Source of the DNA: Bradyrhizobium sp. 1(2017)
GTDB taxonomy: Bacteria; Pseudomonadota; Alphaproteobacteria; Rhizobiales; Xanthobacteraceae
DNA length: 64,000 nucleotides
Direction: 5' to 3'
Assembly: GCF_011602485.2 (NCBI RefSeq)
Contig: NZ_CP050022.2
Location: forward strand, 2,934,001 to 2,998,000
Of this stretch, positions 37,521 through 47,857 are shown in pieces. Numbering within the stretch: position 1 is the first letter of the stretch; every line of letters begins with the position of its first letter. The translations under genes and the position numbers were made by a program. A model generated the notes under the pieces. It made no database searches and had not been told where the DNA came from. It saw only the letters and a program-made list of their open reading frames with translations.

Positions 37521-38512
37521 ATGGCCGATCCCGCAACCATGCCGCTGATCGAGGTCGCCAATCTCGGCGTCCGCCTCAACACCAGCCGCGGGCCTGCGCA
37601 GGCCGTGCGCGGTGCCGGCTTTGCGCTCAAGCGCGGCGAGACGCTCGGGCTCGTCGGCGAATCCGGTTGCGGCAAGTCGGTGACGGCGTTGTCGCTGATG
37701 GGGCTCTTGCCGGACAGCGCGGTCGTCACCGGCAGCATCAAGCTGGACGGCAATGAGCTCGTCGGGCTTTCCGATGGGGATTATTGCCGCCTGCGCGGCA
37801 ACCGCATCAGCATGATCTTCCAGGAACCGATGACCGCGCTCAATCCGATGCACACGATCGGTCATCAGGTCGCCGAGCCGCTGCGGCGTCACAAGAAATA
37901 TTCGGCGTCGCAGGCGCGGCGCGAGACCATCGCCTTGCTCGACCGCGTCGGACTGCCCGATCCGGCACGGCGGGTCGATGCCTATCCGCACCAGTTCTCC
38001 GGCGGTCAGCGCCAGCGCGTCACCATCGCGATGGCGCTCGCCTGCGAGCCGGATCTTTTGATCGCGGACGAGCCGACCACCGCGCTCGACGTCACCATCC
38101 AGGGCCAGATCCTCGATCTCATCGCCGATCTCGTCGAGGAGCGCGGCATGTCGATGATCCTGATCTCGCACGATCTCGGCGTCATCGCCGAGAATGTGCA
38201 GCGCATGATGGTGATGTATGGCGGCACCGTCGTCGAGAGCGGGCCGACCGACGAGGTGTTCCGCCGTATGGGACATCCTTACACGCAGGGCCTGTTCCGT
38301 GCCCGGCCCAAGCTCGGCGCGCGCAAGGGGACGCGGCTGACGACGATCTCGGGCACGGTGCCGGAACTCGCCGATCTGCCGTCCGGGTGCACCTTCTCCG
38401 ATCGATGTCCGCTCGTGATCGACCAATGCCGCGCCGCACTGCCGCCGATGGTGGATGTCGGCCCCGGCCACTTCGTGCGTTGCATCCGAACCGACGTCGG
38501 AGTGCTGACCGC

Positions 38513-38516
<4 letters not shown>
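37521..38516 (+). CDS. Dipeptide-type ABC importer ATPase 1 (DppD-like)
   Basis: A 331-residue ATPase with Walker A GESGCGKSV near 43, signature [19 protein letters not shown] near 158, Walker B LLIADEPTTALDVT near 178, and the C-terminal oligopeptide-transporter domain with a Cys-rich segment (SGCTFSDRCPLVIDQC, about 291-306) that in relatives binds an iron-sulfur cluster. ATG at 37521 preferred over the GTG two codons earlier because of spacing from GGGA. Confidence 0.9.
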
Positions 38517-39523
<1,007 letters not shown>

Positions 39524-39579
39524 TCTCCAGAGCAGGATTGGCGTAGGCTTAAAGAGCAGAGCAGGCCGGGGAGTTACGC

Positions 39580-41076
39580 ATGTTGAGGAAACTATCGATC
39601 GTCGCTTTTGCCGCCGCGTTCATCGCGGCGCCTTTGCCCGTACTGGCACAGGGAAAGAAGGACAGCGTCGTCATGGCGATGGCGCTGGAGCCGCCGGGGC
39701 TCGATCCGACCAATGCCGCCGCTGCCGCGATCGCCGAGGTCACGCTCTACAACATCTACGAGACCCTGACCAAGATCAACGAGGACGGCTCCGTCTCGCC
39801 GCTGCTGGCTGAAAGCTGGACGGCCTCGCCCGATTTGAAGTCCTATACGTTCAAGCTGCGCAAGGGCGTCAAATTCCATAATGGCGAGCCGTTCAATTCG
39901 GCCGCGGTGAAATTCTCATTCGAGCGCAACGCCGCGCCAACCAGCACCAACAAGGACAAGAGCCTGTTCCAGGCTTTCGAGAAGGTCGAGGCGCCTGACG
40001 CCGACACCATCGTGGTCACGCTGAAATATGGCGAGCCGAACCTGCCGTTCCTGCTGGGGCAGGCGAGCGGCTCGATCGTCGAGCCCAAGAGCGCCGCCAC
40101 CAACGTCACGCAGCCGGTCGGCACCGGACCTTATCAGCTCGGGGCGTGGGCGAAGGGCTCCTCGATCACCCTGACCAAATGGGCCGACTACCGCAACGCC
40201 GCTGCGGTCAAGCTGTCCAAGGTGACGATCCGCTTCATCTCCGATCCGGCGGCGCAGGCCGCCGCGCTGCTCTCGGGCGACGTCGATGCGTTCCCGCGCG
40301 TCGCCGCGCAGCGCACCATCGCGCAGTTCAAGGCCGATCCGCGCTTTACGGTTCTGGTCGGCGGCTCCAGGGCCAAGACCATCGTCGGCATCAACGAGAA
40401 GAAGAAGCCGCTCGACGACGTCCGCGTCCGCCGCGCCATTCTCGCCGCGATCGACCGCAAGGCGATGATCGACGGCGCCGTCGACGGCTTCGGCACGCCG
40501 ATCGGCAGCTTCTACGTGCCGGGCGCGCTCGGCTATGTCGACACGACGGGCATCAACCCCTACGACCCCGAAAAGGCCAAGAAGCTGCTCGCTGAAGCCG
40601 GCGTCACCACGCCGCTCGAATTGTCGCTCAAGCTGCCGCCGCCGTCCTATGCGCGGCAGGGCGGCGAGATTCTCGCGGCTCAGCTCGCCAAGGTCGGCAT
40701 CGTCGCCAAGATCGAGAACGTCGAGTGGGCGCAGTGGCTTTCGCAGGTGTTCGCCGGCAATGGTCCGCACAATTTCGATCTCACCATCGTCAGCCACGTC
40801 GAGCCGTTCGACCTCGTCAAGATCACCGAGCCGGACTACTATCTGGGCTACAACAACGAGGCCTTCAACGCGCTCTACAAGCAGATCGTCTCGACGCCAG
40901 ATGAGGCCGGCCGCGCAAAGCTGCTCGGCGATGCCCAGCGCATGCTGGCCACCGACGCGGTCGCCGGCTTCCTGTACCAGCCGCAGCTGATCACCATCAC
41001 CAGCAAGAAGCTGAAGGGCGTCTGGAAGGACGTTCCGCAATTCGAGAACGATTTCTCGACCTGGTACTGGGAGTAG
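39580..41076 (+). CDS. Dipeptide-type ABC importer, periplasmic binding protein
   Basis: A 498-residue family 5 solute-binding protein with a signal peptide (about 1-24, ending VLAQG). Family marks: GLDPTNAAAAAIAEVTLYNIYETL near 34, LAESWTASPDLKSYTFKLRKGVKFHNGEPF near 70-100, and GTGPYQL near 180. It lies last, after the ATPases, 56 bases downstream, with ribosome site GGGGAG. It determines the solute, which cannot be named from sequence. Confidence 0.9.
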   Translation: MLRKLSIVAFAAAFIAAPLPVLAQGKKDSVVMAMALEPPGLDPTNAAAAAIAEVTLYNIYETLTKINEDGSVSPLLAESWTASPDLKSYTFKLRKGVKFHNGEPFNSAAVKFSFERNAAPTSTNKDKSLFQAFEKVEAPDADTIVVTLKYGEPNLPFLLGQASGSIVEPKSAATNVTQPVGTGPYQLGAWAKGSSITLTKWADYRNAAAVKLSKVTIRFISDPAAQAAALLSGDVDAFPRVAAQRTIAQFKADPRFTVLVGGSRAKTIVGINEKKKPLDDVRVRRAILAAIDRKAMIDGAVDGFGTPIGSFYVPGALGYVDTTGINPYDPEKAKKLLAEAGVTTPLELSLKLPPPSYARQGGEILAAQLAKVGIVAKIENVEWAQWLSQVFAGNGPHNFDLTIVSHVEPFDLVKITEPDYYLGYNNEAFNALYKQIVSTPDEAGRAKLLGDAQRMLATDAVAGFLYQPQLITITSKKLKGVWKDVPQFENDFSTWYWE

Positions 41077-41093
41077 GGGCGGCGTCCGTTCCT

Positions 41094-41120
41094 TGCCCTC
41101 TCCGCTCACGGGAGAGGGCA
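41094..41120. terminator. Hairpin after the peptide-binding protein gene
   Basis: TGCCCTCTCC (41094-41103) and GGAGAGGGCA (41111-41120) are perfect complements around a 7-base loop, starting 17 bases after the stop. There is no T-run, so it may act as a 3' stabiliser rather than a classic terminator. The sequence type is also a dispersed intergenic repeat. Nothing else is recognised in 41121-41390. Confidence 0.5.
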
Positions 41121-41390
41121 GCTCCAAACAAAAAGTGCAAAAACAACCCCATGCACAGTAGACGGGGCCAGTGATTTCAATGACTTGCCAGACCGCCTTG
41201 TGCAGCTCGTGCGGAGACGCGGTGCCGTTAACACCGGCAATATGGGACCATCGCGGCCTCATGGTTCGGGACGCGCCGTCAGGCGAGGCACGCCATGAAG
41301 AAACCGGCGATGCGCGCGCTGCTACGACTGTTGTCGGCGCCAAGGCGCAAAGCACCCTCAAGCTCGATCATGCGCCGATGAGCGATATCG

Positions 41391-42348
41391 TTGCTGTATC
41401 CGGCCAGCCAGAACGGCCTCGTCACGGTGAAGCCCACCGTGGGACTGGTCAGCTGTGCCGGCATCCTGCCGATCTCGCATAGCCAGGACACCGCAGGTCC
41501 CATGACGCGCACCGTGCGCGATGCGGCGATGCTGTTGAATGCGCTTGCGGCCGAGGATCCGCTCGATCCTGCAACCGAGCGGCAGCGGCGGCCGACCGAT
41601 TACACTGCCGATCTCACCGGCGATGCGATGAAGGGCGCCCGCATCGGCGTCCCAAGCGACCCGGCCGATCTCCTGAACGATCGCTATTACGACAAGCTGC
41701 CGCCGGGATCGGCCAAGGCGATGGCTGACGCGATCAAGGTGCTGGAGGATCTCGGCGCGGTCATCGTACGCGCGAACATTCCGACGGCAGGCTGGATCGG
41801 TGGGCCGGGGACGAGCATGAATGTGCTCAACCGCAATCCGCTGAGCCGCAACAAGGGCAACGTGGCGACGCCGCCGATCGTCTTCCTCTACGAGCTGAAG
41901 CGCGATCTCAATCTTTACCTCCGTCGGACATCGTGGCCTTCAACGAGGCGAATGCGGAGCGGACGCTGCGGTTCGGCAGGACCTGTTCCTCGCCGCCGAC
42001 ATGACCAGGGGTGACCTCAGCGAGCGCGAGTACAAGTCGGCACGTGCCATGGATCTGCTCTCCGCGAAGACACGTGGCATGGACGCCTACATGAACCAGC
42101 ACAAGCTCGACGCGGTGCTGTTTCCCGGCGCGAGCGGCTGTGTGATCGCGGCGAAGGCGGGCTATCCCAGCGTCATGGTGCCCGGCGGTTTCATCTCGGG
42201 CGCCGACGACAGGGACACGCCCGAATATCCGCTGGGCGTCACCTTCGCAGGCCGAGCCTGGAGCGAGCACAAATTGTTGTGTCTGGCCTACGCCTATGAG
42301 CAGGCCTCCAACATGCGCCGGCTGCCGCCGGGATTATCCGCTCTTTAG
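41391..42348 (+). pseudogene. Decayed amidase: 5' end missing and two frameshifts
   Basis: Three consecutive reading frames together resemble the C-terminal two thirds of an amidase-signature enzyme. 41391 to about 41918 reads [19 protein letters not shown]...; about 41924-41973 reads [18 protein letters not shown] in another frame; 42001-42348 reads [20 protein letters not shown]... in the third. The Lys and both catalytic Ser segments are absent because the match begins just after the nucleophile loop. A one-base loss near 41976 (expected GGC-CAG) explains the second shift, and a small deletion near 41920 the first. It is not a copy of the intact amidase at 34178. Confidence 0.8.
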
Positions 42349-42368
42349 ATATTTCTCATCCGTGTCAG

Positions 42369-43196
42369 TCAGGTTTCGGTCTTCGTCGCATGCCCATACA
42401 GCACGTTGGCCTCGACCGCTGCCATGCCGTGGTCGCGAATATAGTCGAGGCAACTCGTGCGCACCCGCTCGCGTTGGGTCGCATTCAGCTGCTCGATCGT
42501 GCCGCGATAGCCTGTTCCCAGCACCATCGGCCACCAATCCTCAGGTGAGCGCAGGCGATGCTGCCTGGTTTCCGGTTCTATGTCGGGCGCGTGCGCGCCG
42601 GCCGAGGCAAACAGCTCGTGCAGGGCTTCCGGTTCTGAAATCCGATCCCATGGATTGAACCCTCGGTAGAGATCTGGCCGCTGCTGCCGCACCGCATTCC
42701 AGAACACGGTGCTCGCAGGCTCGAAGAACCGTGGTCCCCAGGTGGTGATCGCGAGCCGCCCATTTGGCCGCACCAGTTTCCACAATGTCCGTACGGCTTG
42801 CTGCATGTCCGGCACGAAGAAGATGCCGAAAACGCAGATGACCGCGTCGAAGGTCGCAGGCGGAAGATTCAGTTCGAGCATGTCGCCCACGCGAAATTCG
42901 GCGTTGTCGAGCCCGCGTTCATTGGCCCTGGCTCTGGCGGCTTCAATCATGTGCTCGGCGAGGTCAACGCCGAGAACCAATCCATCGGGGCCGACAGCCT
43001 TCGCGGCCGGAAGCGCGGAGGCTCCGGTTCCGCAGCAGACATCCAGGATGGTGCTGCCGGCCCTTAGCTGGAGCCGCGAGATAGTGGTCTGACCGGCGTG
43101 GTCCCAGAAGGTATTGGCGGCGTGGTTGTAGAAGTCGGTTGCCGCGGCGTTGTACGCGGACAATGCACTCGACCTCGCTTCGATCGGCGTGCCCAT
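42369..43196 (-). CDS. Class I SAM-dependent methyltransferase (UbiE-like)
   Basis: A 275-residue Rossmann-fold methyltransferase. Motif I is ILDVCCGTGASALPAA (about 50-65), motif II region VLGVDLAEHMIEAARARA near 75, GDMLELNLPPATFDAVICVF near 102, and post-I LVRPNGRLAITTWGP near 142. It resembles UbiE/COQ5-type enzymes acting on small molecules, but the acceptor is unknown. An excellent ribosome site (AAGGAGG) lies seven bases before the ATG. It is divergent from a glycosyltransferase, suggesting a common product-tailoring role; that is inference. Confidence 0.85.
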   Translation of the reverse strand: MGTPIEARSSALSAYNAAATDFYNHAANTFWDHAGQTTISRLQLRAGSTILDVCCGTGASALPAAKAVGPDGLVLGVDLAEHMIEAARARANERGLDNAEFRVGDMLELNLPPATFDAVICVFGIFFVPDMQQAVRTLWKLVRPNGRLAITTWGPRFFEPASTVFWNAVRQQRPDLYRGFNPWDRISEPEALHELFASAGAHAPDIEPETRQHRLRSPEDWWPMVLGTGYRGTIEQLNATQRERVRTSCLDYIRDHGMAAVEANVLYGHATKTET

Positions 43197-43315
43197 GTGG
43201 ATGCCTCCTTATCGGGATCGCATCGACACTCTGGCGCTGCGTTGCCGACGTTTCACCCGGATTCCTGTTACGAATGTAATCTCTCGACGTTGTGTGCGAG
43301 GTGACGATCGAGCCT

Positions 43316-43338
43316 CGCTTTGACCCCGCGTCAAAGCG
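43316..43338. promoter_or_regulatory. Palindrome CGCTTTGAC-N5-GTCAAAGCG
   Basis: Perfect 9-base arms (43316-43324 and 43330-43338) around CCCGC, in the 356-base gap between the divergent methyltransferase and glycosyltransferase genes. It lies 120 bases from the methyltransferase start. It is long and exact enough to be a real operator or a hairpin in the leader. Confidence 0.5.
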
Positions 43339-43353
43339 CTGCGTTTCCTTCGC

Positions 43354-43373
43354 TGTGACCGCTTTGTGTCACA
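43354..43373. promoter_or_regulatory. Palindrome TGTGAC-N8-GTCACA
   Basis: Arms at 43354-43359 and 43368-43373. It looks CRP-like, but the spacing between TGTGA and TCACA is 10 rather than 6, so a standard CRP site is unlikely. It shares the GTCA/TGAC core with the palindrome 15 bases upstream. Confidence 0.35.
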
Positions 43374-43413
43374 GGTGGGAGTCCTCATCCCTACAGACGT
43401 AACCATCCTACTT

Positions 43414-43430
43414 TGAACGGACATCGTTCA
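43414..43430. promoter_or_regulatory. TetR-type operator TGAACG-N5-CGTTCA
   Basis: A perfect 17-base dyad TGAACGGACATCGTTCA, 122 bases before the glycosyltransferase start. The TGAACN...NGTTCA form is typical for TetR-family repressors. No tetR gene lies in the neighbourhood, so the regulator would act from elsewhere. Confidence 0.5.
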
Positions 43431-43552
43431 GTAGTGGCGTCCCGCTTCATGTGTGAGGCGGGGCGCGCGGACTGAGGCGCGCCCTAACCTCTGTCCGGAA
43501 GCCTGCATCGGCTTGCCGCAGACCGACTTCAACACCGCGAAGGAAGGGTTTG

Positions 43553-44854
43553 ATGATGTCGTATCGATTTCTGTTGGCGTCGTGGGGGACTCTCGGGAAC
43601 TTGAGTCCCATGCTGACCGCGGCGCGGCGGCTGCGCCGAAATGGACACCATGTCCGGGTGATGGCGGATCCGGCGATGCGGCCCGAGGTCGAGACCTCCG
43701 GCTTTCCATTCGTCACATGGCGCCGCGCCCCGACCGGAACGGCTGCCGATCCCGTCGACGTCTCGAACATCCAGGATTTTCTCCGCCGGGCCGTCTTCGA
43801 TCCCGCCGGGCTCTATGCGGCCGACCTGCGGGATGAGATCGAGCGGATGCCGACGGACGCCGCTCTGGTGCTCGACGCGCTCTTTGGCGGCACGCTCGGG
43901 GCTGAGGCATCCGGCGTGCCCTTCGCGCTTCTGTCACCTCATGTCAGCCTTCGGCCTCTGCCGGGAATGCCGCCGGTCACGAGCGGATTGACCCAGCCGG
44001 AGACGCCGGAAGAACGCGCCGAGATCGACGCCGCCAATGCGAAGCAGGCCGAAACGATCAACGAGTTTCTGCCCCATCTCAATCGCACGCGTGCCAGTCT
44101 CGGCCTTGCTCCGCTGGCTGATGTGTTCGACTTGTTCGATCGCGCCGACCGGCTCCTGCTCGCGACCAGCCGGGCGTTCGATTTTGAGGCCGACGCGCTG
44201 CCCGACAATTTCCGCTACGTCGGACCGTTACTGGATGTGCCGACCTGGTCGCAATCCTTGCAAGCTGAGGCGTGGCGCGCGCCATGGCCGGTCGCATCGG
44301 GGCGTCCGCGCGCGCTGATCGCCTGCAGCACCGGCGCGCAGGGGCAGCACGATATGTTTCAGCGCATGATCGACGCCATGGGATCGCTCGAGATCGATGC
44401 GCTTGCGACCGCCGGTCCCAATCTCGACGTTGCCGATCTCAGGGCTCCGAAGAACGTGCATCTGACCAGGGGCGCGCCCCATGACCTCGTCATGAAGAAT
44501 GTTTCCGTGGTGATAGCGCAGGGCGGCCACGGAACCACGACACGTTCGCTGATCAACGGACTGCCGCAGCTCATTCTGCCGATCGGACGAGACCAGGCTG
44601 CCAACGCCGCGCGCGTCGAGGCGAAGGGGGCGGGGCTTCAACTGCCGCCTTCGGCCTCCGAAGCGGACATTGCCGCAGCGGTGAGCCGGTTGATCGCGGA
44701 GCCGCAATTCACATTGGCGGCGCGTCTGATCGGCGAGGCCATGAAGGCCGACATCGATCGGTCCGGCCTCGTCGACGAGATGGAGGCGATCGCCGCCGCC
44801 GGCCGCGCCGCGAGACAGCTATCGAAGAGGCTGTCACTGCGAAAATCGGCCTGA
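43553..44854 (+). CDS. GT1-family glycosyltransferase (MGT/UGT type)
   Basis: A 433-residue two-domain GT-B enzyme. The N-terminal acceptor domain begins FLLASWGTLGNLSPMLTAAR (about 7-26). The C-terminal nucleotide-sugar domain includes NVHLTRGAPHDLVMKNVSVV near 302 and HGTTTRSLINGLPQLILPIGRDQAANAARV near 325-354, the donor-binding region of this family. It would glycosylate a small hydrophobic molecule, as macrolide or sterol transferases do. ATG at 43553 follows GAAGGAAGGG. Confidence 0.87.
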   Translation: MMSYRFLLASWGTLGNLSPMLTAARRLRRNGHHVRVMADPAMRPEVETSGFPFVTWRRAPTGTAADPVDVSNIQDFLRRAVFDPAGLYAADLRDEIERMPTDAALVLDALFGGTLGAEASGVPFALLSPHVSLRPLPGMPPVTSGLTQPETPEERAEIDAANAKQAETINEFLPHLNRTRASLGLAPLADVFDLFDRADRLLLATSRAFDFEADALPDNFRYVGPLLDVPTWSQSLQAEAWRAPWPVASGRPRALIACSTGAQGQHDMFQRMIDAMGSLEIDALATAGPNLDVADLRAPKNVHLTRGAPHDLVMKNVSVVIAQGGHGTTTRSLINGLPQLILPIGRDQAANAARVEAKGAGLQLPPSASEADIAAAVSRLIAEPQFTLAARLIGEAMKADIDRSGLVDEMEAIAAAGRAARQLSKRLSLRKSA

Positions 44855-44894
44855 GCTTGCGGCCATCCCGCGAGACGCTCGCCTTGGGGCGGGC

Positions 44895-44980
44895 CCTCAG
44901 GATGAGGTCGGAGTGTGGCCGCTGTTTCCGCGGGCAAGGCTGCCGCTGAGCTCTCATCCTGAGGAGCCCGCAAAGCGGGC
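44895..44980. repeat. Composite intergenic palindrome
   Basis: CCTCAGGATGAG (44895-44906) and CTCATCCTGAGG (44953-44964) are perfect 12-base complements 46 bases apart. They are followed by the hairpin GCCCGC-AAA-GCGGGC (44966-44980). The second half (CATCCTGAGGAGCCCGC...) is an intergenic element type common in Bradyrhizobium-like genomes. It fills most of the 295-base gap between the glycosyltransferase and CorA genes. Confidence 0.6.
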
Positions 44981-45149
44981 GTCTCGAAGGACGAGGCGCT
45001 CGCGCAGGTCGCGCCAGGGTCATACGCGATTGTCCTGGGACGAGGTCGGTGCGCTTCGCTTGGCGCTCATGGACATTGAACGTTCGGAACCCTCATGCGT
45101 TAGTCGGCAGATCAGGCCGGCATGACGATGTGGCTACGGAGTTCGGTTC

Positions 45150-46124
45150 TTGCTCAAGCTGTACAGGTGGCCAACCGACGATTGGCAAGGCATCGGCGCG
45201 GAAATGCCCTCGGAGATCATCTGGGCCGATCTGCTGAATGCGACGGACGAGGAAAAGCGGTTCGTCGAGAAGCTGCTCAAAATTCGGATCCCGAGCGAGG
45301 ACTCGCTCAGCGAGATCGAGGCGTCGAGCCGCCTGATCTTCGAGCACGGTACGCTTTATCTCGGCTCGCCCGCGGTCCGGCTCAACGAGGACAACGACGC
45401 CGAGATCACGCCGGTGGGCTTTATCATCGGCCCGCATGTGCTGGTGACGGTGCGCTTTGCGGAGCTGCCGATCTTCGACCAGATCGGCAAGCGCGTCGGC
45501 TCCGATGACAGTCTCGAGAACGGCATGTGCGTCTTCACGAGCCTGCTCGAAGCCATGATCGACCGCGGCGCTGATGCCCTGGAGCATCTCGCTGCGAGGG
45601 TCGACACGCTTTCGCGGGGCGTCTTCAAGGGCGGGCTTGTGCGCAGCAAGCGGCCGGTCCGCTCCAGCCGCAGGATGCGCGAGGCACTGGAGAACATCGG
45701 CGAATTGGCCGACCGTCTTGCCAAGACGCGCGACGTCCTGTTGGGCGTCGGACGAATTGCTTCGTTCGCCGGCGATGTGGGCAGCGAGTGGATCACGGAG
45801 GCGTCGAAGAAGCGCCTTCACGCAGTTTCGAAAGATGTCGCTTCGCTCAACGATTACGAGACGCGTCTCACAGACAAAATTCAGCTTCTGCTCGACGCCG
45901 TGCTCGGCTTCATCAACATCCAGCAGAACGAGCTGTTCAAGATCCTGACGATCGTGTCCGTCGTCGGCGTGCCGCCGACGATCCTCGTCGGTATCTGGGG
46001 CATGAACTTCAAGCATATGCCCGAGCTGGACTGGACCTTTGGCTATCCGCTGGCCTGGCTCGCGATCCTGGCGAGCGCCTTGTTGCCGCTGGTCTGGTTC
46101 AAGCGGCGTGGCTGGTTCGATTGA
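45150..46124 (+). CDS. CorA-family divalent cation transporter
   Basis: A 324-residue member of the CorA/ZntB superfamily. A long cytosolic N-terminal domain is followed by two C-terminal membrane helices (about 263-283 and 295-316) joined by the selectivity motif GMN at 284-286 (GIWGMNFKHMPELDW). The loop MPELDW is the CorA form, so Mg2+/Co2+/Ni2+ transport is most likely. TTG start at 45150 with GGAG eight bases upstream; no ATG in frame gives a better beginning. Confidence 0.87.
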   Translation: MLKLYRWPTDDWQGIGAEMPSEIIWADLLNATDEEKRFVEKLLKIRIPSEDSLSEIEASSRLIFEHGTLYLGSPAVRLNEDNDAEITPVGFIIGPHVLVTVRFAELPIFDQIGKRVGSDDSLENGMCVFTSLLEAMIDRGADALEHLAARVDTLSRGVFKGGLVRSKRPVRSSRRMREALENIGELADRLAKTRDVLLGVGRIASFAGDVGSEWITEASKKRLHAVSKDVASLNDYETRLTDKIQLLLDAVLGFINIQQNELFKILTIVSVVGVPPTILVGIWGMNFKHMPELDWTFGYPLAWLAILASALLPLVWFKRRGWFD

Positions 46125-46166
46125 TGGCAGCGGCGCACCGCCGGGCAACGATGCGCCGCTGTTCAA

Positions 46167-46793
46167 CTATGCTGCCTTGGCCTCGACCTTGCCGATCCAG
46201 TCACGGGCGAGCGTCACGTCGGCCTGCGACAATTGATGGCCCACCGGCAGGACCCGGTGGGTCACGCTCGCGCCTGCTTGCGAGAGCAGGGCGGCAAGCT
46301 TAGCCGAATTGCTCGCCGGCACGATCGGATCAGTCTGCCCGGACAGTAGCAGGATCGGCTTGCTGCCAAGCTCGGCCTTGGGCGGATCCGACAGCGGCAC
46401 CATGGCGCGCAGCAGGATCGCGCCTGCGAGCACGTCCGGCCTGAGCAGCAACAGTGCCGCGGCGATGTTGGCGCCGTTGGAGAAGCCGACGGCGACGGGC
46501 GCGGCGATGCCGTATTGCTCTCGCGCCTCCGCGACGAAGTCGCCGAGTTCGCGTGCGCGGTGGCGCACATCCTCCTCGTCGAACACGCCTTCGGCGAGAC
46601 GGCGGAAGAAGCGCGGCATGCCGTGCTCGAGCACGCGGCCGCGCGGCGAGAGCAGGGCGGCGCCGGGCGAGATCATCCTGCCGAGCCCGAGCAGGTCATT
46701 CTCGTCGCCGCCGGTGCCGTGCAGCAGCAGCAGTGGAGGGGAACCCGCGCTCGTCGCGGGCTCGAAGCGATGGATGAATTCAGTTGCGGTCAT
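46167..46793 (-). CDS. mhqD: Alpha/beta-hydrolase, MhqD-like carboxylesterase
   Basis: A 208-residue serine hydrolase with oxyanion loop LLLHGTGGDENDLL near 22, nucleophile Ser105 in VGFSNGAN, an Asp near 155 (GQTDPIVP) and His186 (VGHQLSQ). The stretch RGRVLEHGMPRFFRRLAEGV matches B. subtilis MhqD, which is induced with a ring-cleaving dioxygenase during quinone stress. Its start overlaps the stop of the dioxygenase gene by 4 bases (ATGA), so the two are one operon. Confidence 0.88.
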   Translation of the reverse strand: MTATEFIHRFEPATSAGSPPLLLLHGTGGDENDLLGLGRMISPGAALLSPRGRVLEHGMPRFFRRLAEGVFDEEDVRHRARELGDFVAEAREQYGIAAPVAVGFSNGANIAAALLLLRPDVLAGAILLRAMVPLSDPPKAELGSKPILLLSGQTDPIVPASNSAKLAALLSQAGASVTHRVLPVGHQLSQADVTLARDWIGKVEAKAA

Positions 46794-47728
46794 GACGCGG
46801 TCTCTTCCAGGTTCGGCAGAACGCCCTCGATCTGCTTGCGATGCTGTTCGAGGAAAACAGGCAGCTTCAGGTCGCGGCCCAGGGTCGCGACGGGTTCGTC
46901 GACGGCAAAGCCGGGGATGTCGGTTGCGATCTCGAACAGCACGCCGCCGGGCTCGCGGAAGTAGATCGAGCGGAAGTAGTTGCGGTCCCGCTGCTCGGTC
47001 GGGTGCAGGCCGTGATTGCTCACGAGCTTTTGCGCCATCTTGCCCTGCTCGGCATCGTCGGCCGCGCGGAAGGCGATGTGATGCACCGAGCCGCCGCCCT
47101 GGTGTCCGCGCAGAAAACCCTTGGCCTCATAGATGTCGACGACACTGCCCTCGGCATCGCCCGGTGCCTTGAAGCGGATCACCGAGCCTTCGCGTCCGGT
47201 CTCCTTGAAGCCGAACACATCGGTGAGGACGGAAGCCGTCTTCGCGGCGCTGTCGAGCAGCAGCGTCACGCCATGGAAGCCGCGGATCGCATGCTCGGCC
47301 GGCACGTCGCCATTGCTCCAGCCGGGCTCGTTCTCGGCACCGGGAATGCCGACCAGCGCGAGCGCCATGCCGTCGGGATCGATGAACGGCAGCACGGACT
47401 CGCCAAAGCGCTTTTCCAGGGCCTCGTAACGAATGCCCTTCTCGGTGAACCGCTGCGTCCAATAGCCGAGCGAGCGCTGCGGCACGCGGAAGGCGGTCTG
47501 ATGGGTCTCGCCGACGCCGCGGCGCCCGGCCGAAACGCCAGCCCAGGGGAAGAAGGTCAGGATGGTGCCGGGGCGCCCGGTCTCGTCGCCGTAATAAAAG
47601 TGATAGGTGCCGGGATCGTCGAAATTGACCGTCTTCTTGACGAAGCGCAGGCCGAGATCGCGGGTGTAAAAGCCGAAATTGCGGATGGGATCGCCGGCGA
47701 TCGCGGTGACATGGTGCAGTCCAGACAT
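46790..47728 (-). CDS. mhqO: Ring-cleaving dioxygenase, MhqO-like (VOC fold)
   Basis: A 312-residue protein with two vicinal-oxygen-chelate domains. The N-terminal GLHHVTAIAGDPIRNFGFYT supplies a metal His, the family stretch FVKKTVNFDDPGTYHFYYGD lies near 30-50, the second-domain His is in SVHHIAFRA near 210, and the Glu is in FEIATDIPGF near 262. Such Fe-dependent enzymes open hydroquinone-type rings. Start taken at MSGLHHV; a 27-residue upstream extension runs through the operator region. Divergent from a LysR gene. Confidence 0.88.
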   Translation of the reverse strand: MSGLHHVTAIAGDPIRNFGFYTRDLGLRFVKKTVNFDDPGTYHFYYGDETGRPGTILTFFPWAGVSAGRRGVGETHQTAFRVPQRSLGYWTQRFTEKGIRYEALEKRFGESVLPFIDPDGMALALVGIPGAENEPGWSNGDVPAEHAIRGFHGVTLLLDSAAKTASVLTDVFGFKETGREGSVIRFKAPGDAEGSVVDIYEAKGFLRGHQGGGSVHHIAFRAADDAEQGKMAQKLVSNHGLHPTEQRDRNYFRSIYFREPGGVLFEIATDIPGFAVDEPVATLGRDLKLPVFLEQHRKQIEGVLPNLEETAS

Positions 47729-47787
47729 TTGTCGTCCTCCAGATTCGGGGAGCGGTCTTGCTCTGGACGGAAATATCGTTCTGCTTT

Positions 47788-47844
47788 GGATTGGAGACAA
47801 TCCATGCAAATATGACGACTATGTCTACGATTTGGAAACAATCG
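47788..47844. promoter_or_regulatory. Paired LysR-type sites between mhqO and its regulator
   Basis: GGATTGGAGACAATCC (47788-47803) is a perfect dyad, and CGATTTGGAAACAATCG (47828-47844) is a close relative, with centres about 40 bases apart. Two copies of one dyad between a divergent LysR gene and its target fit the recognition and activation sites of LysR proteins. The first lies 60 bases from the mhqO start and the second 14 bases before the LysR start. Confidence 0.55.
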
Positions 47845-47857
47845 CCGGGGCCGGCCC

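Noticed and set aside
41171..41482. 103-codon + strand frame before the amidase remnant
   Set aside because: No family likeness, and it runs into the remnant out of frame; treated as non-coding.
43354..43373. CRP site
   Set aside because: Half-sites TGTGA and TCACA are 10 bases apart instead of 6; kept only as an unassigned palindrome.
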